A stretch of DNA of 32,946 nucleotides from CAZOVK01 sp964583165 (GTDB lineage Bacteria; Bacillota; Clostridia; Lachnospirales; WRAX01), in the NCBI GenBank assembly GCA_964583165.1, contig CAZOVK010000020.1:1-32946 (forward strand), read 5' to 3'. The notes beneath the pieces are model-generated. The model worked only from the letters and a program-made list of their open reading frames with translations. It had not been told where the DNA came from and did no database searches. Positions 9,542 to 18,830 of the stretch are shown here, piece after piece. Positions within the stretch are counted from its first letter, which is position 1, and the number at the start of each line of letters is the position of its first letter. The position numbers were made by a program, and so were the translations under genes.

Positions 9542-10417
9542 ATGAAGTTTCGGGCGCACGACACCTTTTTTATAAGAAAAGGCTGGTTAAGCAAGGGGCT
9601 TAAGCATATCACCAAAGACCCCTTTGTATTTATGGGCAACAACGGCAACCCAATGGACATTTTGGGCATAGGCGCGAACATGGTTAAAGCGTTGCGCTAT
9701 TGGCTTTTGGCTGTGCAGCTGACTGCAGAGCCGCCCGTTGGGGCAAAGCGGCAAGAACTCACGCCGTTTGGCGAACTTGTGAATCGGTATGACCATTATA
9801 TTGAAGAAATCGCTACACTTTGGTTATTGCACTATAAGCTGTGCAGCAATGTCGAGTACGCGACGGCGTGGTATTACTTCTTTAACGAGTTTAGACTCAC
9901 GGAGTTTACGAAGGACGATTTTGTTGTCGGGATAAAGAACTATCTGTTGCTTAATGGGCACGAGGTTTCGGAGCGTTCGCTAGAGGATGACTTCAATTGC
10001 ATTATAAACACTTATGTGCCGCGCCAAAAGTCTAACCCCGGCAAGGTGCATCCCGAAAGCAACATTGATTGCCCTTTTGGCGAACTTGGGTTAGTTGATA
10101 TAGTCAGTAAGCGCGGCAGGCTGTATAAGAAGTCCGCGCCCAAAAAGGACACGTTGCCGCCATTGATATTACTTGCGGTAATACTTGATAACGCGAACGG
10201 CAAGAAACAAGTAAGGATATCTGATATACAAAATGGCAAGAACAATGCCTGCAAGTTATTCAATCTGGATTCGATAGGTCTTTTCGGTATACTCGGCAAG
10301 CTCGAACTGATGGGCTATGTCAAGATTATCAGAACGTCTGGGCTGGATATTATCGAAATCACTACTAAAATGACATTTTTGGATTGTGTGCAACGACATT
10401 ACGAAAGCTTACAATAA
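9542..10417 (+). CDS. DUF4007 family protein
   Basis: 291 aa. The N-terminus MKFRAHDTFFIRKGWLSKGL and the block PMDILGIGANMVKALRYWL match what I recall of DUF4007, a family of unknown function usually found beside DndC/PAPS-reductase-like genes in DNA modification and defence islands. No catalytic residues are evident; the C-terminal ~90 residues look like a winged-helix (ISDIQNG..., FGILGKLELMGYVKII), so DNA binding is plausible. ATG 9542 has AAAGGAAG just upstream, overlapping the stop of the TM-PLD gene. It is followed after 24 nt by the large ATPase. Its position between sulfurtransferase and ATPase supports a role as an adaptor or specificity subunit, which is inference. Confidence 0.7.
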   Translation: MKFRAHDTFFIRKGWLSKGLKHITKDPFVFMGNNGNPMDILGIGANMVKALRYWLLAVQLTAEPPVGAKRQELTPFGELVNRYDHYIEEIATLWLLHYKLCSNVEYATAWYYFFNEFRLTEFTKDDFVVGIKNYLLLNGHEVSERSLEDDFNCIINTYVPRQKSNPGKVHPESNIDCPFGELGLVDIVSKRGRLYKKSAPKKDTLPPLILLAVILDNANGKKQVRISDIQNGKNNACKLFNLDSIGLFGILGKLELMGYVKIIRTSGLDIIEITTKMTFLDCVQRHYESLQ

Positions 10418-10441
10418 CACCCCCACGACTGGAGCGGTAAG

Positions 10442-13400
10442 ATGGTTTACATAGATGTGGTCAAGGGTTTCCAGACTTCGGTCAACATTGCCCTAGACCT
10501 GTACAATGACGATAAAATCAAGAATTTTATACCCACAATATCGTTTTTGGATTTGGCGGAGGAAATACTTAACAGCATTAGTGGTATTGGTAAGAGAAGG
10601 GCAAGGTTGTTAGTTGGCGCGTATGGACGAGGCAAGTCGCATTATTTGCTGGTTTTGTTGTCGTTGTTGTTCAGAAAAGACACAATGCTGTTTGGCGCAG
10701 TGTTAGATAAGATGAAAGCCGTCAATCCGCCTTTGTATGAATATACCATGGATTATATAAACAGCGACAAGAAATTATTGCCTGTTATTGTCGCAGGTAA
10801 TAGCGCGAATCTGCAACAGTCACTATTGAATGCCTTGCAACAAGCGCTCCGCAATGAGGGCTTATCTGACATAATGCCCGAAACAAACTTTAGCGCGGCA
10901 ATAAATACTATCACACTTTGGCAAACAGACTACCCCGATACTTACGCAAGGTTTGTTAAAGAGTTGGTAGAACCGATAAATGACTATATGGTTGCTTTAG
11001 GTGAGTTTGATACTAATGCCTATAATAAATTTACTAAGCTATACCCAATGCTGACATCGGGAGGAACTTTCAATCCGTTTGTTGGATTTGATGTTATAGA
11101 GGTATATGAGAAAGTAGTGGATAAACTTTCAGACATAGGCTATAACGGCGTTTATGTAATTTATGACGAGTTTAGCAAGTATCTTGAATCAAGTATTGCC
11201 ACGGCAACGCATAGCGAAACACTGCAGTTGCAACAATTTGGTGAGATGTGTGACCGCACAGGAAGCAATAAACAGATTCACCTTATGTTAATATCGCATA
11301 AGGACATGGATAATTACATCGAAAGCCGTCTGCCGAAAGAAAAGGTTGATGGCTGGCGCGGCGTGTCGGGGCGTTTTTTGCATATGCACCTGCATAACAA
11401 CTATGCCCAGATGTATGAGATTATTTCGGCTGTAATAGTGAGGGACGCGGCGTTTTGGGAGCGGCTGTGTTGCGATTTCGGCGAGCGTTTTCAAGCACTT
11501 TCGGATAGGTTTACGCAAAATAGTTTGATTGAGGGGTTTGCGACTGGGGCGGCGGTTTGGGGTTGTTATCCGCTTCATCCTGTGACTACGTTTATTTTGC
11601 CGCGTCTGTCAGAAAAGATTGCGCAAAACGAGCGGACTCTGTTTACGTTTTTGTCATCGGACAGCAAATTGTCGCTGCCCGCGTTTTTGCGTGCGCATTT
11701 TTCAGGAGAAACTTTGGACTTTGTACTGGTTACGCCCGATTATGTATATGATTATTTCGAGCCGCTGCTTCGGCGGGAGCATTATTCGTCTGATATCTAC
11801 GGCATTTATCGGGCGGCGGTGAGGGCACTTGAAAAGCTTGATGAGGGGTCTTTGGCTGCCAAAATCATTAAGACAATCGCGCTGATTTATGTTGTTGAAC
11901 AGTATGAAAAGCTACCACCTGTGGTTGATTATGTGGTGGACACATTCCGTGATGTTTATGATGTAGTGGAGATTGAGAGTGCGCTGGAGTATCTCATTAA
12001 GAACAAGTATATTTTATATTTGAAGCGCAACAACGGCTACCTAAAGATAAAGGAAAGCTCGGGCGTTGACATAAACGCGGTGATTGCGGACACGATTGAG
12101 CGGATACGCGCTACAGTCAGCGTTAAAAGGGTCTTGAATCAGGCGACCGTTGACGGCTTCTTATACCCCACGGCGTATAATGACGCACATGAGATACAGC
12201 GGTACTTTGATTTTACGTTTATTGACAGCGCGGAACTTTTCGCTTGCTCCGATATAGGGCACAAGATTAAAGGCATTCACGGTGTGGGAGTTGTTTATGC
12301 GGTTGTGCCGAGCGATGCTTTTGAGTTGGAGGGATTGCGGCAGGCCGTTTTGAGTGATGTGTTAAGCCATGAACGCGTGCTGTTCACTATCCCTGAGCGT
12401 TATGTCGATATTGAAAAGATTGCATTGGAATATAGCGCGGTTAAAATACTGAAAGAACAGGCAGCGGAGGACAAGCTACTTTGTGATGAGTTAGATGTGT
12501 ATATCGAAGACCTCGAAGAGGTTATCAGTGGCTTTGTATCTATGTATACAAGACCGGAATTGGGCAGCGTGACGTACTACCATGCGGGCAAACGGCAGTA
12601 TTTTGCGCGGCGAGCCCAAATTTCGGCGAAACTGTCGGAGATTTGCGAGCACGTTTTTCCGTATTCGCCCATTATCAATAACGAATCTATCAATAAGGAT
12701 GTGCTACCCGCTGTCGCAATAAATAGTCGCGGTAAGCTTATTGCAGGATTGTTACAAAATGAGCTTGAATACAATTTGGGGCTTTCGGGCAGTGGGCAGG
12801 AAGTGTCGATAATGCGTAGTGTGCTGATTCAGACAGGTGTTTTGGTGCAAGACGGTATGACGGCACACATTAACCTAGAGCCCGACGATTTGAATATGCG
12901 TAAACTGCTTGCGACGATCTCGGTGTTCTTTTTTGGCGCGAGCGGGAAAACGGGACGGTCATTTGGCGAACTATATGAACAGCTAACCTCGCCCGAATAC
13001 GGGTTTGGGCTTAAAAAGGGTGTTATTCCGATATTTGTTGCGGCTGTTTTGCACAGTGTGAAGCGGTATTTGGTTATTAAGCGCGGAACCGAAGAAGTGA
13101 GGATTACGGCGGATTTGCTGAATGGCATAAACGAAAACCCTGATAACTTCACCGTGCTTTTGGAGGATTGGAGCGATGATAAGACAGCGTATATCAACAC
13201 CTTGACTACTTTGTTCGCGGACTTTGTAAGCGAGAGGGAGAGGGACTTTAATATATTTACATATGTCACCAACGCCATTGTACGGTGGTACATGTCTTTG
13301 CCAAAATACGCTAAAGAATTAAAGGTTATGTATCATGGCAAAAGCCACAACCCAAGCGCGGACAAGATTGGAACGGCGAATATTCGGTTTTTGGAGAGCT

Positions 13401-14092
13401 TGAAGACACCTAATATCAACGCGCGTGAATATCTGTTTGTCAAGCTGTTTGGTATCTATGGCTTTTCGGGCTTTACGCCAAACATAACCGCAAATATCAC
13501 AGAAGCGAAACGGCTGTTTGATAACGCAAAGACAAACCTAATAGCGGGGCTTATAAACGATGTTAAGTCCTTGTTTGACGGGCAGGCGGCGGCAACGCTT
13601 GCGTCCGTCATTAAGGATTGGTACGAGGGGCTTAAACCAACTACCGCTCAGCATTTGTTCGATAGAAACGAGAGCAAGATTCTCAAACTTATGGCTAGTG
13701 TCACGGGCGACGAGCGGACGTTTATCGAGCGTTTAGGCAAGGCTGTTACGGGACTGCGCCTAGATGATTGGAACGCGGCAACGATTGATATGTTCTTTGA
13801 CGAACTGTTAGCTTTTAAGCAGACGGTCATGGAATTTGACAGTCACGACAACGCGGATAGCGCTGACGATACGGATAACCGTGCGATTATCGGAAGTGCG
13901 AGTACATACAAATTCACTTATGTTGATGATACAGGCACGAAAGTCGTGAGGACGTTTGCAAAGCAAAGTTACAGCGACAGAGCAAAACTACTCTATAACG
14001 ATATAGCCGCGTCACTGGAGGAAATGGGGCAGTCCATTACGGAACAGGAGAAGCGGCAGGTGCTGATAGAGCTGCTGGAGAAATTGTGTTAG
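10442..14092 (+). CDS. Large P-loop ATPase, BrxC/PglY-like
   Basis: 1216 aa. Walker A GAYGRGKS at residues 59-66; Walker B-like VYVIYDEFSKYLE near residue 240; then a long mostly helical remainder with no second nuclease or helicase motif. The early P-loop, the VxYDEFsKYLE block and the size recall BrxC/PglY ATPases of BREX and related large ATPases of phosphorothioation-linked islands; I cannot separate these by eye. Function: probably an ATP-driven, DNA-associated motor or switch that licenses modification or restriction. GGAGCG lies before ATG 10442. It is followed 13 nt later by the A+T-rich membrane-TIR pair, before the cysteine desulfurase, so the operon resumes after an insert. Full length, no lesions seen. 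Confidence 0.7.
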   Translation: MVYIDVVKGFQTSVNIALDLYNDDKIKNFIPTISFLDLAEEILNSISGIGKRRARLLVGAYGRGKSHYLLVLLSLLFRKDTMLFGAVLDKMKAVNPPLYEYTMDYINSDKKLLPVIVAGNSANLQQSLLNALQQALRNEGLSDIMPETNFSAAINTITLWQTDYPDTYARFVKELVEPINDYMVALGEFDTNAYNKFTKLYPMLTSGGTFNPFVGFDVIEVYEKVVDKLSDIGYNGVYVIYDEFSKYLESSIATATHSETLQLQQFGEMCDRTGSNKQIHLMLISHKDMDNYIESRLPKEKVDGWRGVSGRFLHMHLHNNYAQMYEIISAVIVRDAAFWERLCCDFGERFQALSDRFTQNSLIEGFATGAAVWGCYPLHPVTTFILPRLSEKIAQNERTLFTFLSSDSKLSLPAFLRAHFSGETLDFVLVTPDYVYDYFEPLLRREHYSSDIYGIYRAAVRALEKLDEGSLAAKIIKTIALIYVVEQYEKLPPVVDYVVDTFRDVYDVVEIESALEYLIKNKYILYLKRNNGYLKIKESSGVDINAVIADTIERIRATVSVKRVLNQATVDGFLYPTAYNDAHEIQRYFDFTFIDSAELFACSDIGHKIKGIHGVGVVYAVVPSDAFELEGLRQAVLSDVLSHERVLFTIPERYVDIEKIALEYSAVKILKEQAAEDKLLCDELDVYIEDLEEVISGFVSMYTRPELGSVTYYHAGKRQYFARRAQISAKLSEICEHVFPYSPIINNESINKDVLPAVAINSRGKLIAGLLQNELEYNLGLSGSGQEVSIMRSVLIQTGVLVQDGMTAHINLEPDDLNMRKLLATISVFFFGASGKTGRSFGELYEQLTSPEYGFGLKKGVIPIFVAAVLHSVKRYLVIKRGTEEVRITADLLNGINENPDNFTVLLEDWSDDKTAYINTLTTLFADFVSERERDFNIFTYVTNAIVRWYMSLPKYAKELKVMYHGKSHNPSADKIGTANIRFLESLKTPNINAREYLFVKLFGIYGFSGFTPNITANITEAKRLFDNAKTNLIAGLINDVKSLFDGQAAATLASVIKDWYEGLKPTTAQHLFDRNESKILKLMASVTGDERTFIERLGKAVTGLRLDDWNAATIDMFFDELLAFKQTVMEFDSHDNADSADDTDNRAIIGSASTYKFTYVDDTGTKVVRTFAKQSYSDRAKLLYNDIAASLEEMGQSITEQEKRQVLIELLEKLC

Positions 14093-14105
14093 GAGGAGAT
14101 AAACA

Positions 14106-14597
14106 TTGGAAGAACTTGCCAATACGTTGATAGAGTTTCTTTTCCTCAAAAATGGAGTAGTTGCCATTCCAATTTTTAGTACATTATTAGTCTTATTGTT
14201 TAAAGCAGTATCTTACAGGGCTGAGTGTGATATGGATTCAATCAAGGCGATGTGTAATATAGGTCTTGATTTAGCTACATCAGGCATTTTCGTTCTGTTG
14301 ACTAATATTAGCTTTTTGGTAAAAGCTGTTATGGAGGCAGCTCTAGAAAGTGGCGAAAATGTACTACAAATAGAAGGGATAACTGATGGAATATATACAA
14401 GCTTATTCATCTATGGAACTAAAATAACTATATATTTAGTTGTTGTACTGATTTTCTCCCTACTTATTAGGATTTTTGCCTGGAGCAAGAATAATACAAG
14501 GTTGATTGATTCATGGCCTAAGATAATACTAATAGACTTTGTTGGAATACTGTTGTTAGTCGTTTCAATAGTTTTTGCTGGGGGGAATTTAAAGTGA
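14106..14597 (+). CDS. Polytopic membrane protein partnered with a TIR protein
   Basis: 163 aa, about four membrane helices (roughly residues 10-32, 50-72, 97-124 and 136-158), with little soluble sequence. It starts at TTG 14106 with AGGAGGAG well placed upstream, overlapping the stop of the ATPase. The last codons overlap the GTG start of the TIR gene by 4 nt, so the two are translationally coupled and probably form a complex. The DNA is clearly A+T-richer than the operon genes on either side. I recognise no family; a membrane partner for a TIR effector is the simplest reading. Confidence 0.6.
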   Translation: MEELANTLIEFLFLKNGVVAIPIFSTLLVLLFKAVSYRAECDMDSIKAMCNIGLDLATSGIFVLLTNISFLVKAVMEAALESGENVLQIEGITDGIYTSLFIYGTKITIYLVVVLIFSLLIRIFAWSKNNTRLIDSWPKIILIDFVGILLLVVSIVFAGGNLK

Positions 14598-15229
14598 AGA
14601 ATAGGAAGGTAAGAGGATTTGATCTTATAGTGACTATTGCAATGTCACTATTGTCTGCAATAATGACTATTTGGTTTTTGATAGATCCTTATTCAATTAG
14701 TGCTTTTGTTGACAATTTTGTAGTTGAAACCGACGGTGTCATCCCAGGTTTCTTAATAATTGCGACAACTTCACTTATTTCGGCACTATTGTATGTTACC
14801 ATAAAGATAATAAACCGAAAAAGACTAGGTGTGTTCATATCATACCATAAAGATTGCGAAGAAATTGATAAGATTAAGAACCTACTTTCTAGGTTAGGGA
14901 ATTTTAGGGTTTACGACCAACAATCCGTGCTTTTAGGCCAAAATATCGCAGAAGAAGTATTCAAAATGATATATGTTTCAAGCTTGTATATCGTCTTGTT
15001 TGATGAAAATTATTGTGATGACGAGTCATGCATGGTTGAACTGGCAGCTATTATTGACCTAGGGAAAAGAGTGATACCAATCCTGAAATCTCAAGATGTA
15101 GTGTCAAAATTGCCTAAAGAAATTGCAGCGTTAAAGTACTTGGTGATTACAGATGGTGCAAAATGGGAGGAGTTGCTTGTAGATTCATTACGTAGCTCAT
15201 ACAGAATGATTGTTGACAAAGAAAGGTGA
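14594..15229 (+). CDS. Membrane-anchored TIR-domain protein
   Basis: 211 aa. Two membrane helices (residues 10-30 and 48-72) are followed by a TIR domain from about residue 78: GVFISYHKDCEEID (box 1), FRVYDQQSVLLGQNIAEEV, YIVLFDENYC, and ESCMVELAAI, in which E149 occupies the position of the catalytic glutamate of TIR NADases. Bacterial TIR proteins commonly deplete NAD+ or make signal nucleotides when phage is sensed, so this is a likely abortive-infection effector, here held at the membrane. Start GTG 14594 overlaps the TGA of the membrane partner. An 82-nt gap separates it from the cysteine desulfurase, unlike the tight packing elsewhere, consistent with insertion of the pair as a unit. 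Confidence 0.75.
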   Translation: MKNRKVRGFDLIVTIAMSLLSAIMTIWFLIDPYSISAFVDNFVVETDGVIPGFLIIATTSLISALLYVTIKIINRKRLGVFISYHKDCEEIDKIKNLLSRLGNFRVYDQQSVLLGQNIAEEVFKMIYVSSLYIVLFDENYCDDESCMVELAAIIDLGKRVIPILKSQDVVSKLPKEIAALKYLVITDGAKWEELLVDSLRSSYRMIVDKER

Positions 15230-15311
15230 GATACCGCTATGTATGGGCATCATATATCAATTACTATACGATGCTAAAATCAAGAATCCATGAGTGTATA
15301 AGGGGTGAATA

Positions 15312-16475
15312 ATGCCTTATTTCGACAACGCCGCCACGACATTTCCAAAGCCAGAGGTTGTCTATGGGTTTATGGATAGATACTACCGCGAAAATGGCGT
15401 AAATGTGGGGCGCGGGCAACACAAATTGGCTTTTGTGGCAAGTAATCTAGTAAACGAAACTAGGGAGCGTCTGCTGGCCTTGTTTCATTGTCTTGCACGG
15501 AAGGTAGTGTTTACCCATACAGCGACTGAGGCTTTGAATGTCATATTGCAGGGGCTTGATGTGCAGGACGGCAGCAACATCTATCTGTCGCCGTTTGAGC
15601 ATAACGCCGTGACGCGGGTTATTCACTATTTGGGGAAAACGCGGCGTCTTAATGTACGGGTGTTGGATGTTGATAAACGGGGTTTTAGTTATGATATAGA
15701 GAGCATCGCTAACCAATTCGCCGAAAACAAGCCTCATGTTGTTGTTATCAGTCACGCGAGCACTGTTTGTGGCGTGGTTGCGCCGATAGCCGCGATTTGC
15801 CGTATGGCTAAAGCGTATGGCGCGGTGAATGTTGTTGACATGGCGCAAACAGCTGGGCTGATTGATACGGACTTGAGCGGTGATGTGATTGATTTTGCGG
15901 TGTTTGCAGGGCACAAGACGCTGTATGGACCTTTGGGCGTGGCAGGTTTTGTGTGTGGCGATAACGCAAAAAACCTAAAGCCGCTGATATACGGTGGCAC
16001 AGGCGTTGATTCGGCGAGTATGGACTTGCCCGACAGTATACCCGAACGGTTTGAAGTCGCAAGCCCAAACATAATAGCTATTGCGGGGCTTCATGCCGCG
16101 CTGGGGTGGATTTCTGAAGTGGGGATTCAGAATATTTACGCCAAAGAACAGGTAAATCGCTGTGAACTGTTGCGTGTGTTGGGGCAGTTTGACAATATAC
16201 AGGTTGTAGGCGGCGTTAGTGATGATTCCTCAGTGAGCAATTTCGTCGGTGTAGTGTCTTGCGTGTTTGACGGTTACAGCGCGGACAGTATTGGGCAGGT
16301 GTTAAGCCAAAACGACATTGCTGTCAGAACAGGGTTGCACTGTGCGCCGAACGCACATAGGTTTTTAGGGACATTCCCCGCTGGGACGGTGCGATTCAGC
16401 GTGGGTTACTTTAATGATGCGCGTGACTTTGAACAGTTGGAATTCGTTCTGGATATGATACGCGACAACAGTTAA
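15312..16475 (+). CDS. Cysteine desulfurase (DndA/SufS-like, class V aminotransferase)
   Basis: 387 aa, full length. It uses PLP to take sulfur from cysteine as an enzyme-bound persulfide. Seen: N-terminal PYFDNAATTFPKP, SHASTVCGVVAPI, DMAQTAG (PLP-binding Asp), AGHKTLYGPLG with the PLP lysine near residue 202, and RTGLHCAPNAHRFLGT with the catalytic cysteine near residue 344. The short loop around this Cys and the RxGxHCA context fit the SufS/CsdA-type group more than housekeeping IscS. In this operon it would feed sulfur to the PP-loop protein, as DndA does for DndC. AAGGGG precedes ATG 15312. The enzyme class is secure; the partner is inferred from context. Confidence 0.88.
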   Translation: MPYFDNAATTFPKPEVVYGFMDRYYRENGVNVGRGQHKLAFVASNLVNETRERLLALFHCLARKVVFTHTATEALNVILQGLDVQDGSNIYLSPFEHNAVTRVIHYLGKTRRLNVRVLDVDKRGFSYDIESIANQFAENKPHVVVISHASTVCGVVAPIAAICRMAKAYGAVNVVDMAQTAGLIDTDLSGDVIDFAVFAGHKTLYGPLGVAGFVCGDNAKNLKPLIYGGTGVDSASMDLPDSIPERFEVASPNIIAIAGLHAALGWISEVGIQNIYAKEQVNRCELLRVLGQFDNIQVVGGVSDDSSVSNFVGVVSCVFDGYSADSIGQVLSQNDIAVRTGLHCAPNAHRFLGTFPAGTVRFSVGYFNDARDFEQLEFVLDMIRDNS

Positions 16476-16504
16476 GCGCTGGTGTGGGTTAGTGGGGGTT
16501 TTAT

Positions 16505-18670
16505 ATGGGTTTGCGGGATGTTGAAATAAAGAATGAGTACCGCTCTTTAATAGATAATGTAGCGAAAGACTTTTACATACCATTGCTTAGGCAAGCAAAT
16601 CTTTATAAACGCGCGGTAGGCTTCTTTTCGTCATCCGCACTGATTGAGATTTCAAAGGGTATCGCGGGGCTTGTCAAAAACGGCGGTAAGATACAGCTTA
16701 TTGCGTCACCATTTCTGTCGGGCGATGATGTTGAGGCCATGCGCAAAGGCTATGAGTTGCGGGAGAAGATAATCGAGGACGCGTTGTTGCGGCAATTGCA
16801 CGTAACAAACGGGGAACTAGAACGCGACAGGCTAAACCTGCTGTCACACTTGATAGCGCAAGGCGTACTCGATATTAAGATTGCATTGACGGAGAACAAC
16901 GGTGTACTCGGCATGTACCACGAGAAAATGGGCATTATCGCTGACTCAAACGGCGACATCGTGGCGTTTTCGGGCTCGATGAACGAGTCCGCGACAGCAA
17001 TTATGCTTAATTATGAAGCCATTGACGTTTTCTGTTCGTGGCGCGGCGACACAAGCCGCATTGATGCAAAGGAAAACGCCTTTACTGCTATTTGGAACGA
17101 TGTAGAACCAAACATAAAGACTATTGCTTTTCCGAACTTAAAGGATGAAATAATTAGACGTTATCAAACAACTGCGAATCCGCCCACTGTCGATATAGAT
17201 TTGAGGGAATTTGGCAGTGATTTACTGAAGCCGCGCCGCGCCGGTAGTGTGGATGTTTGGATAAGAAAGCCCGCGGACATTAGCTTCTATGACTATCAGA
17301 TAGAAGCCATGCAAAACTGGCAAAATGCGGGTTATCGCGGTATATTTGATATGGCGACGGGCACAGGCAAGACTCTTACGGCATTGGGTGCGCTAGAGGT
17401 GTTGTCCTATGGGTTGCAATCGAGACTGGGTATTGTCATAGTCTGCCCCTATCAACACCTTGTCGAACAGTGGGTAGATGACATAAAGGCGTTCGGCATG
17501 AAGCCACTTATTTGTTATTCGCGATATGATTGGAAGAAGCGATTTAAGTCGCTTCTCGGCGACTTTGGGCTGGGTATAGTCCAGAACTTTTGCGTGATAA
17601 CGACAAACGCGACATTCGCAACGGACTATTTCCAGCATGAGATTGATAAACTTACGGGCGACATATGCCTTGTCGTTGACGAAGCGCATAATCTGGGCGC
17701 AACCAGACAGCTTGAATGTATGAAACCTCTATACAAATACCGTTTGGCTCTGTCCGCGACACTCGAACGCCATTACGATGCAATAGGCACACAAAAACTT
17801 AAAGACTTCTTTGGCGATAAGTGCATTGAATATACCCTAGAACGCGCCATTAAAGAGGACAAGCTTACACCATATTACTATTACCCTATCCCTGTGTATT
17901 TTGAGTCGGACGAACTGGACGATTACAACGAACTCACCGAAAAGATAGTTAAAATGCTTCAGCGTACCAAACAAGGTGAGCCGATGCCGAAACAGGTAGA
18001 AATGCTGCTTATTAAACGCGCAAGGATTATCGCGGGCGCACGCGGCAAGGTATCGGCACTGAAGCAATTACTGCAAAAAAGCTACCTAAATGAGAACAAT
18101 ATTTTGGTATACTGCGGTGCGACAAGAACAAACGCCACAGCAACGAATACAGCTGTTGACGATGAGGAGAAACGACAAATAGAATCTGTCGTAAACATGA
18201 TGGGCAATGAGTTAGGTATGAGGGTGACAAAGTTTACATCAGAGGAGGATGCCGCCGAACGTGAGATAATTAAGGAAGATTTCTCTAAAGGTGACATGTT
18301 GCAGGCGGTTGTCGCTATTCGTTGTCTTGACGAAGGCGTGAATATTCCCGGTATTAAGACCGCGTTTATCCTAGCCAGCAGCACGAACCCTAAGGAATAC
18401 ATACAGCGGCGCGGACGTGTGCTTAGGAAGGCGGCAGGTAAGGCGGTTGCAACTATTTATGACTTTGTTACTTTGCCAAGAAATATTGACGAGTCAATGT
18501 ACGGCACAGATTTTCTCAATAGCGAGTATTCCTTAATTCGGCGGGAGTATGAGCGCATGGAGGACTTTGCGCGATTGTCCGAGAACCCATCAGAAGTGAT
18601 TCTGTTGCAACAGAAGATAAACGCATACTACAAACTTTACTATATAGGGGGTGCGGATTATGGAATCTAA
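16505..18670 (+). CDS. PLD-nuclease/SF2-helicase fusion, probable restriction component
   Basis: 721 aa. The N-terminal PLD domain has YHEKMGIIADSNGDIVAFSGSMNES, an HxKx4D-type catalytic motif (His near residue 139). It is followed by an SF2 helicase: Q-motif-like YDYQIEAMQNW, Walker A MATGTGKT (about 283-290), DEAHN (about 393-397), LALSATLERHYDA, and motif VI YIQRRGRVLRK (about 632-642). Such fusions occur as nuclease-helicase subunits in restriction-type defence. In this context it would destroy DNA lacking the sulfur mark, which is inference. ATG 16505 follows GTGGGGG. The end overlaps the next small gene by 11 nt. Composition matches the core operon genes rather than the A+T-rich inserts. 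No lesions seen. Confidence 0.8.
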   Translation: MGLRDVEIKNEYRSLIDNVAKDFYIPLLRQANLYKRAVGFFSSSALIEISKGIAGLVKNGGKIQLIASPFLSGDDVEAMRKGYELREKIIEDALLRQLHVTNGELERDRLNLLSHLIAQGVLDIKIALTENNGVLGMYHEKMGIIADSNGDIVAFSGSMNESATAIMLNYEAIDVFCSWRGDTSRIDAKENAFTAIWNDVEPNIKTIAFPNLKDEIIRRYQTTANPPTVDIDLREFGSDLLKPRRAGSVDVWIRKPADISFYDYQIEAMQNWQNAGYRGIFDMATGTGKTLTALGALEVLSYGLQSRLGIVIVCPYQHLVEQWVDDIKAFGMKPLICYSRYDWKKRFKSLLGDFGLGIVQNFCVITTNATFATDYFQHEIDKLTGDICLVVDEAHNLGATRQLECMKPLYKYRLALSATLERHYDAIGTQKLKDFFGDKCIEYTLERAIKEDKLTPYYYYPIPVYFESDELDDYNELTEKIVKMLQRTKQGEPMPKQVEMLLIKRARIIAGARGKVSALKQLLQKSYLNENNILVYCGATRTNATATNTAVDDEEKRQIESVVNMMGNELGMRVTKFTSEEDAAEREIIKEDFSKGDMLQAVVAIRCLDEGVNIPGIKTAFILASSTNPKEYIQRRGRVLRKAAGKAVATIYDFVTLPRNIDESMYGTDFLNSEYSLIRREYERMEDFARLSENPSEVILLQQKINAYYKLYYIGGADYGI

Positions 18671-18830
18671 CGCGGGGATTGTGTTAGACCAAAAGCGTTT
18701 GAACGCTCTTAAGCAGACTATCTACCTTATGGAGCGTGAGAACCACAAGACCAAGAAGTTTCGTGACAAAGATATGGTCGAGAGGATAATCAAGCGCATA
18801 CGGGAGGGGGTGGACAAGGATGCTGATTAA
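18660..18830 (+). CDS. Small basic protein (56 aa) coupled to helicase and DndD-like genes
   Basis: The 57-codon frame ATG 18660 to TAA 18828-18830 starts MESNAGIVLDQKRLNALKQT and ends KRIREGVDKDAD. It is short, highly charged, rich in Lys/Arg and predicted helical. It overlaps the helicase stop by 11 nt and the DndD-like start by 11 nt, a tiling that is very unlikely unless the frame is translated. The preceding TATAGGGGGTGCGG supplies a ribosome site. It occupies the position of a small DNA-binding subunit such as DndE, but DndE is about twice as long and I see no convincing similarity. Short proteins of this kind are, as I recall, annotated near DNA-modification operons; function unknown. 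Confidence 0.7.
   Translation: MESNAGIVLDQKRLNALKQTIYLMERENHKTKKFRDKDMVERIIKRIREGVDKDAD

Noticed and set aside
10442..14092. Naming the large ATPase BrxC outright and the operon BREX type 4
   Set aside because: PglZ and BrxL, needed for that type, are absent, and ATPase families of this size cannot be separated by eye.
18660..18830. Calling the 56-residue gene DndE
   Set aside because: Position fits, but it is about half the length of DndE and no specific similarity is visible.
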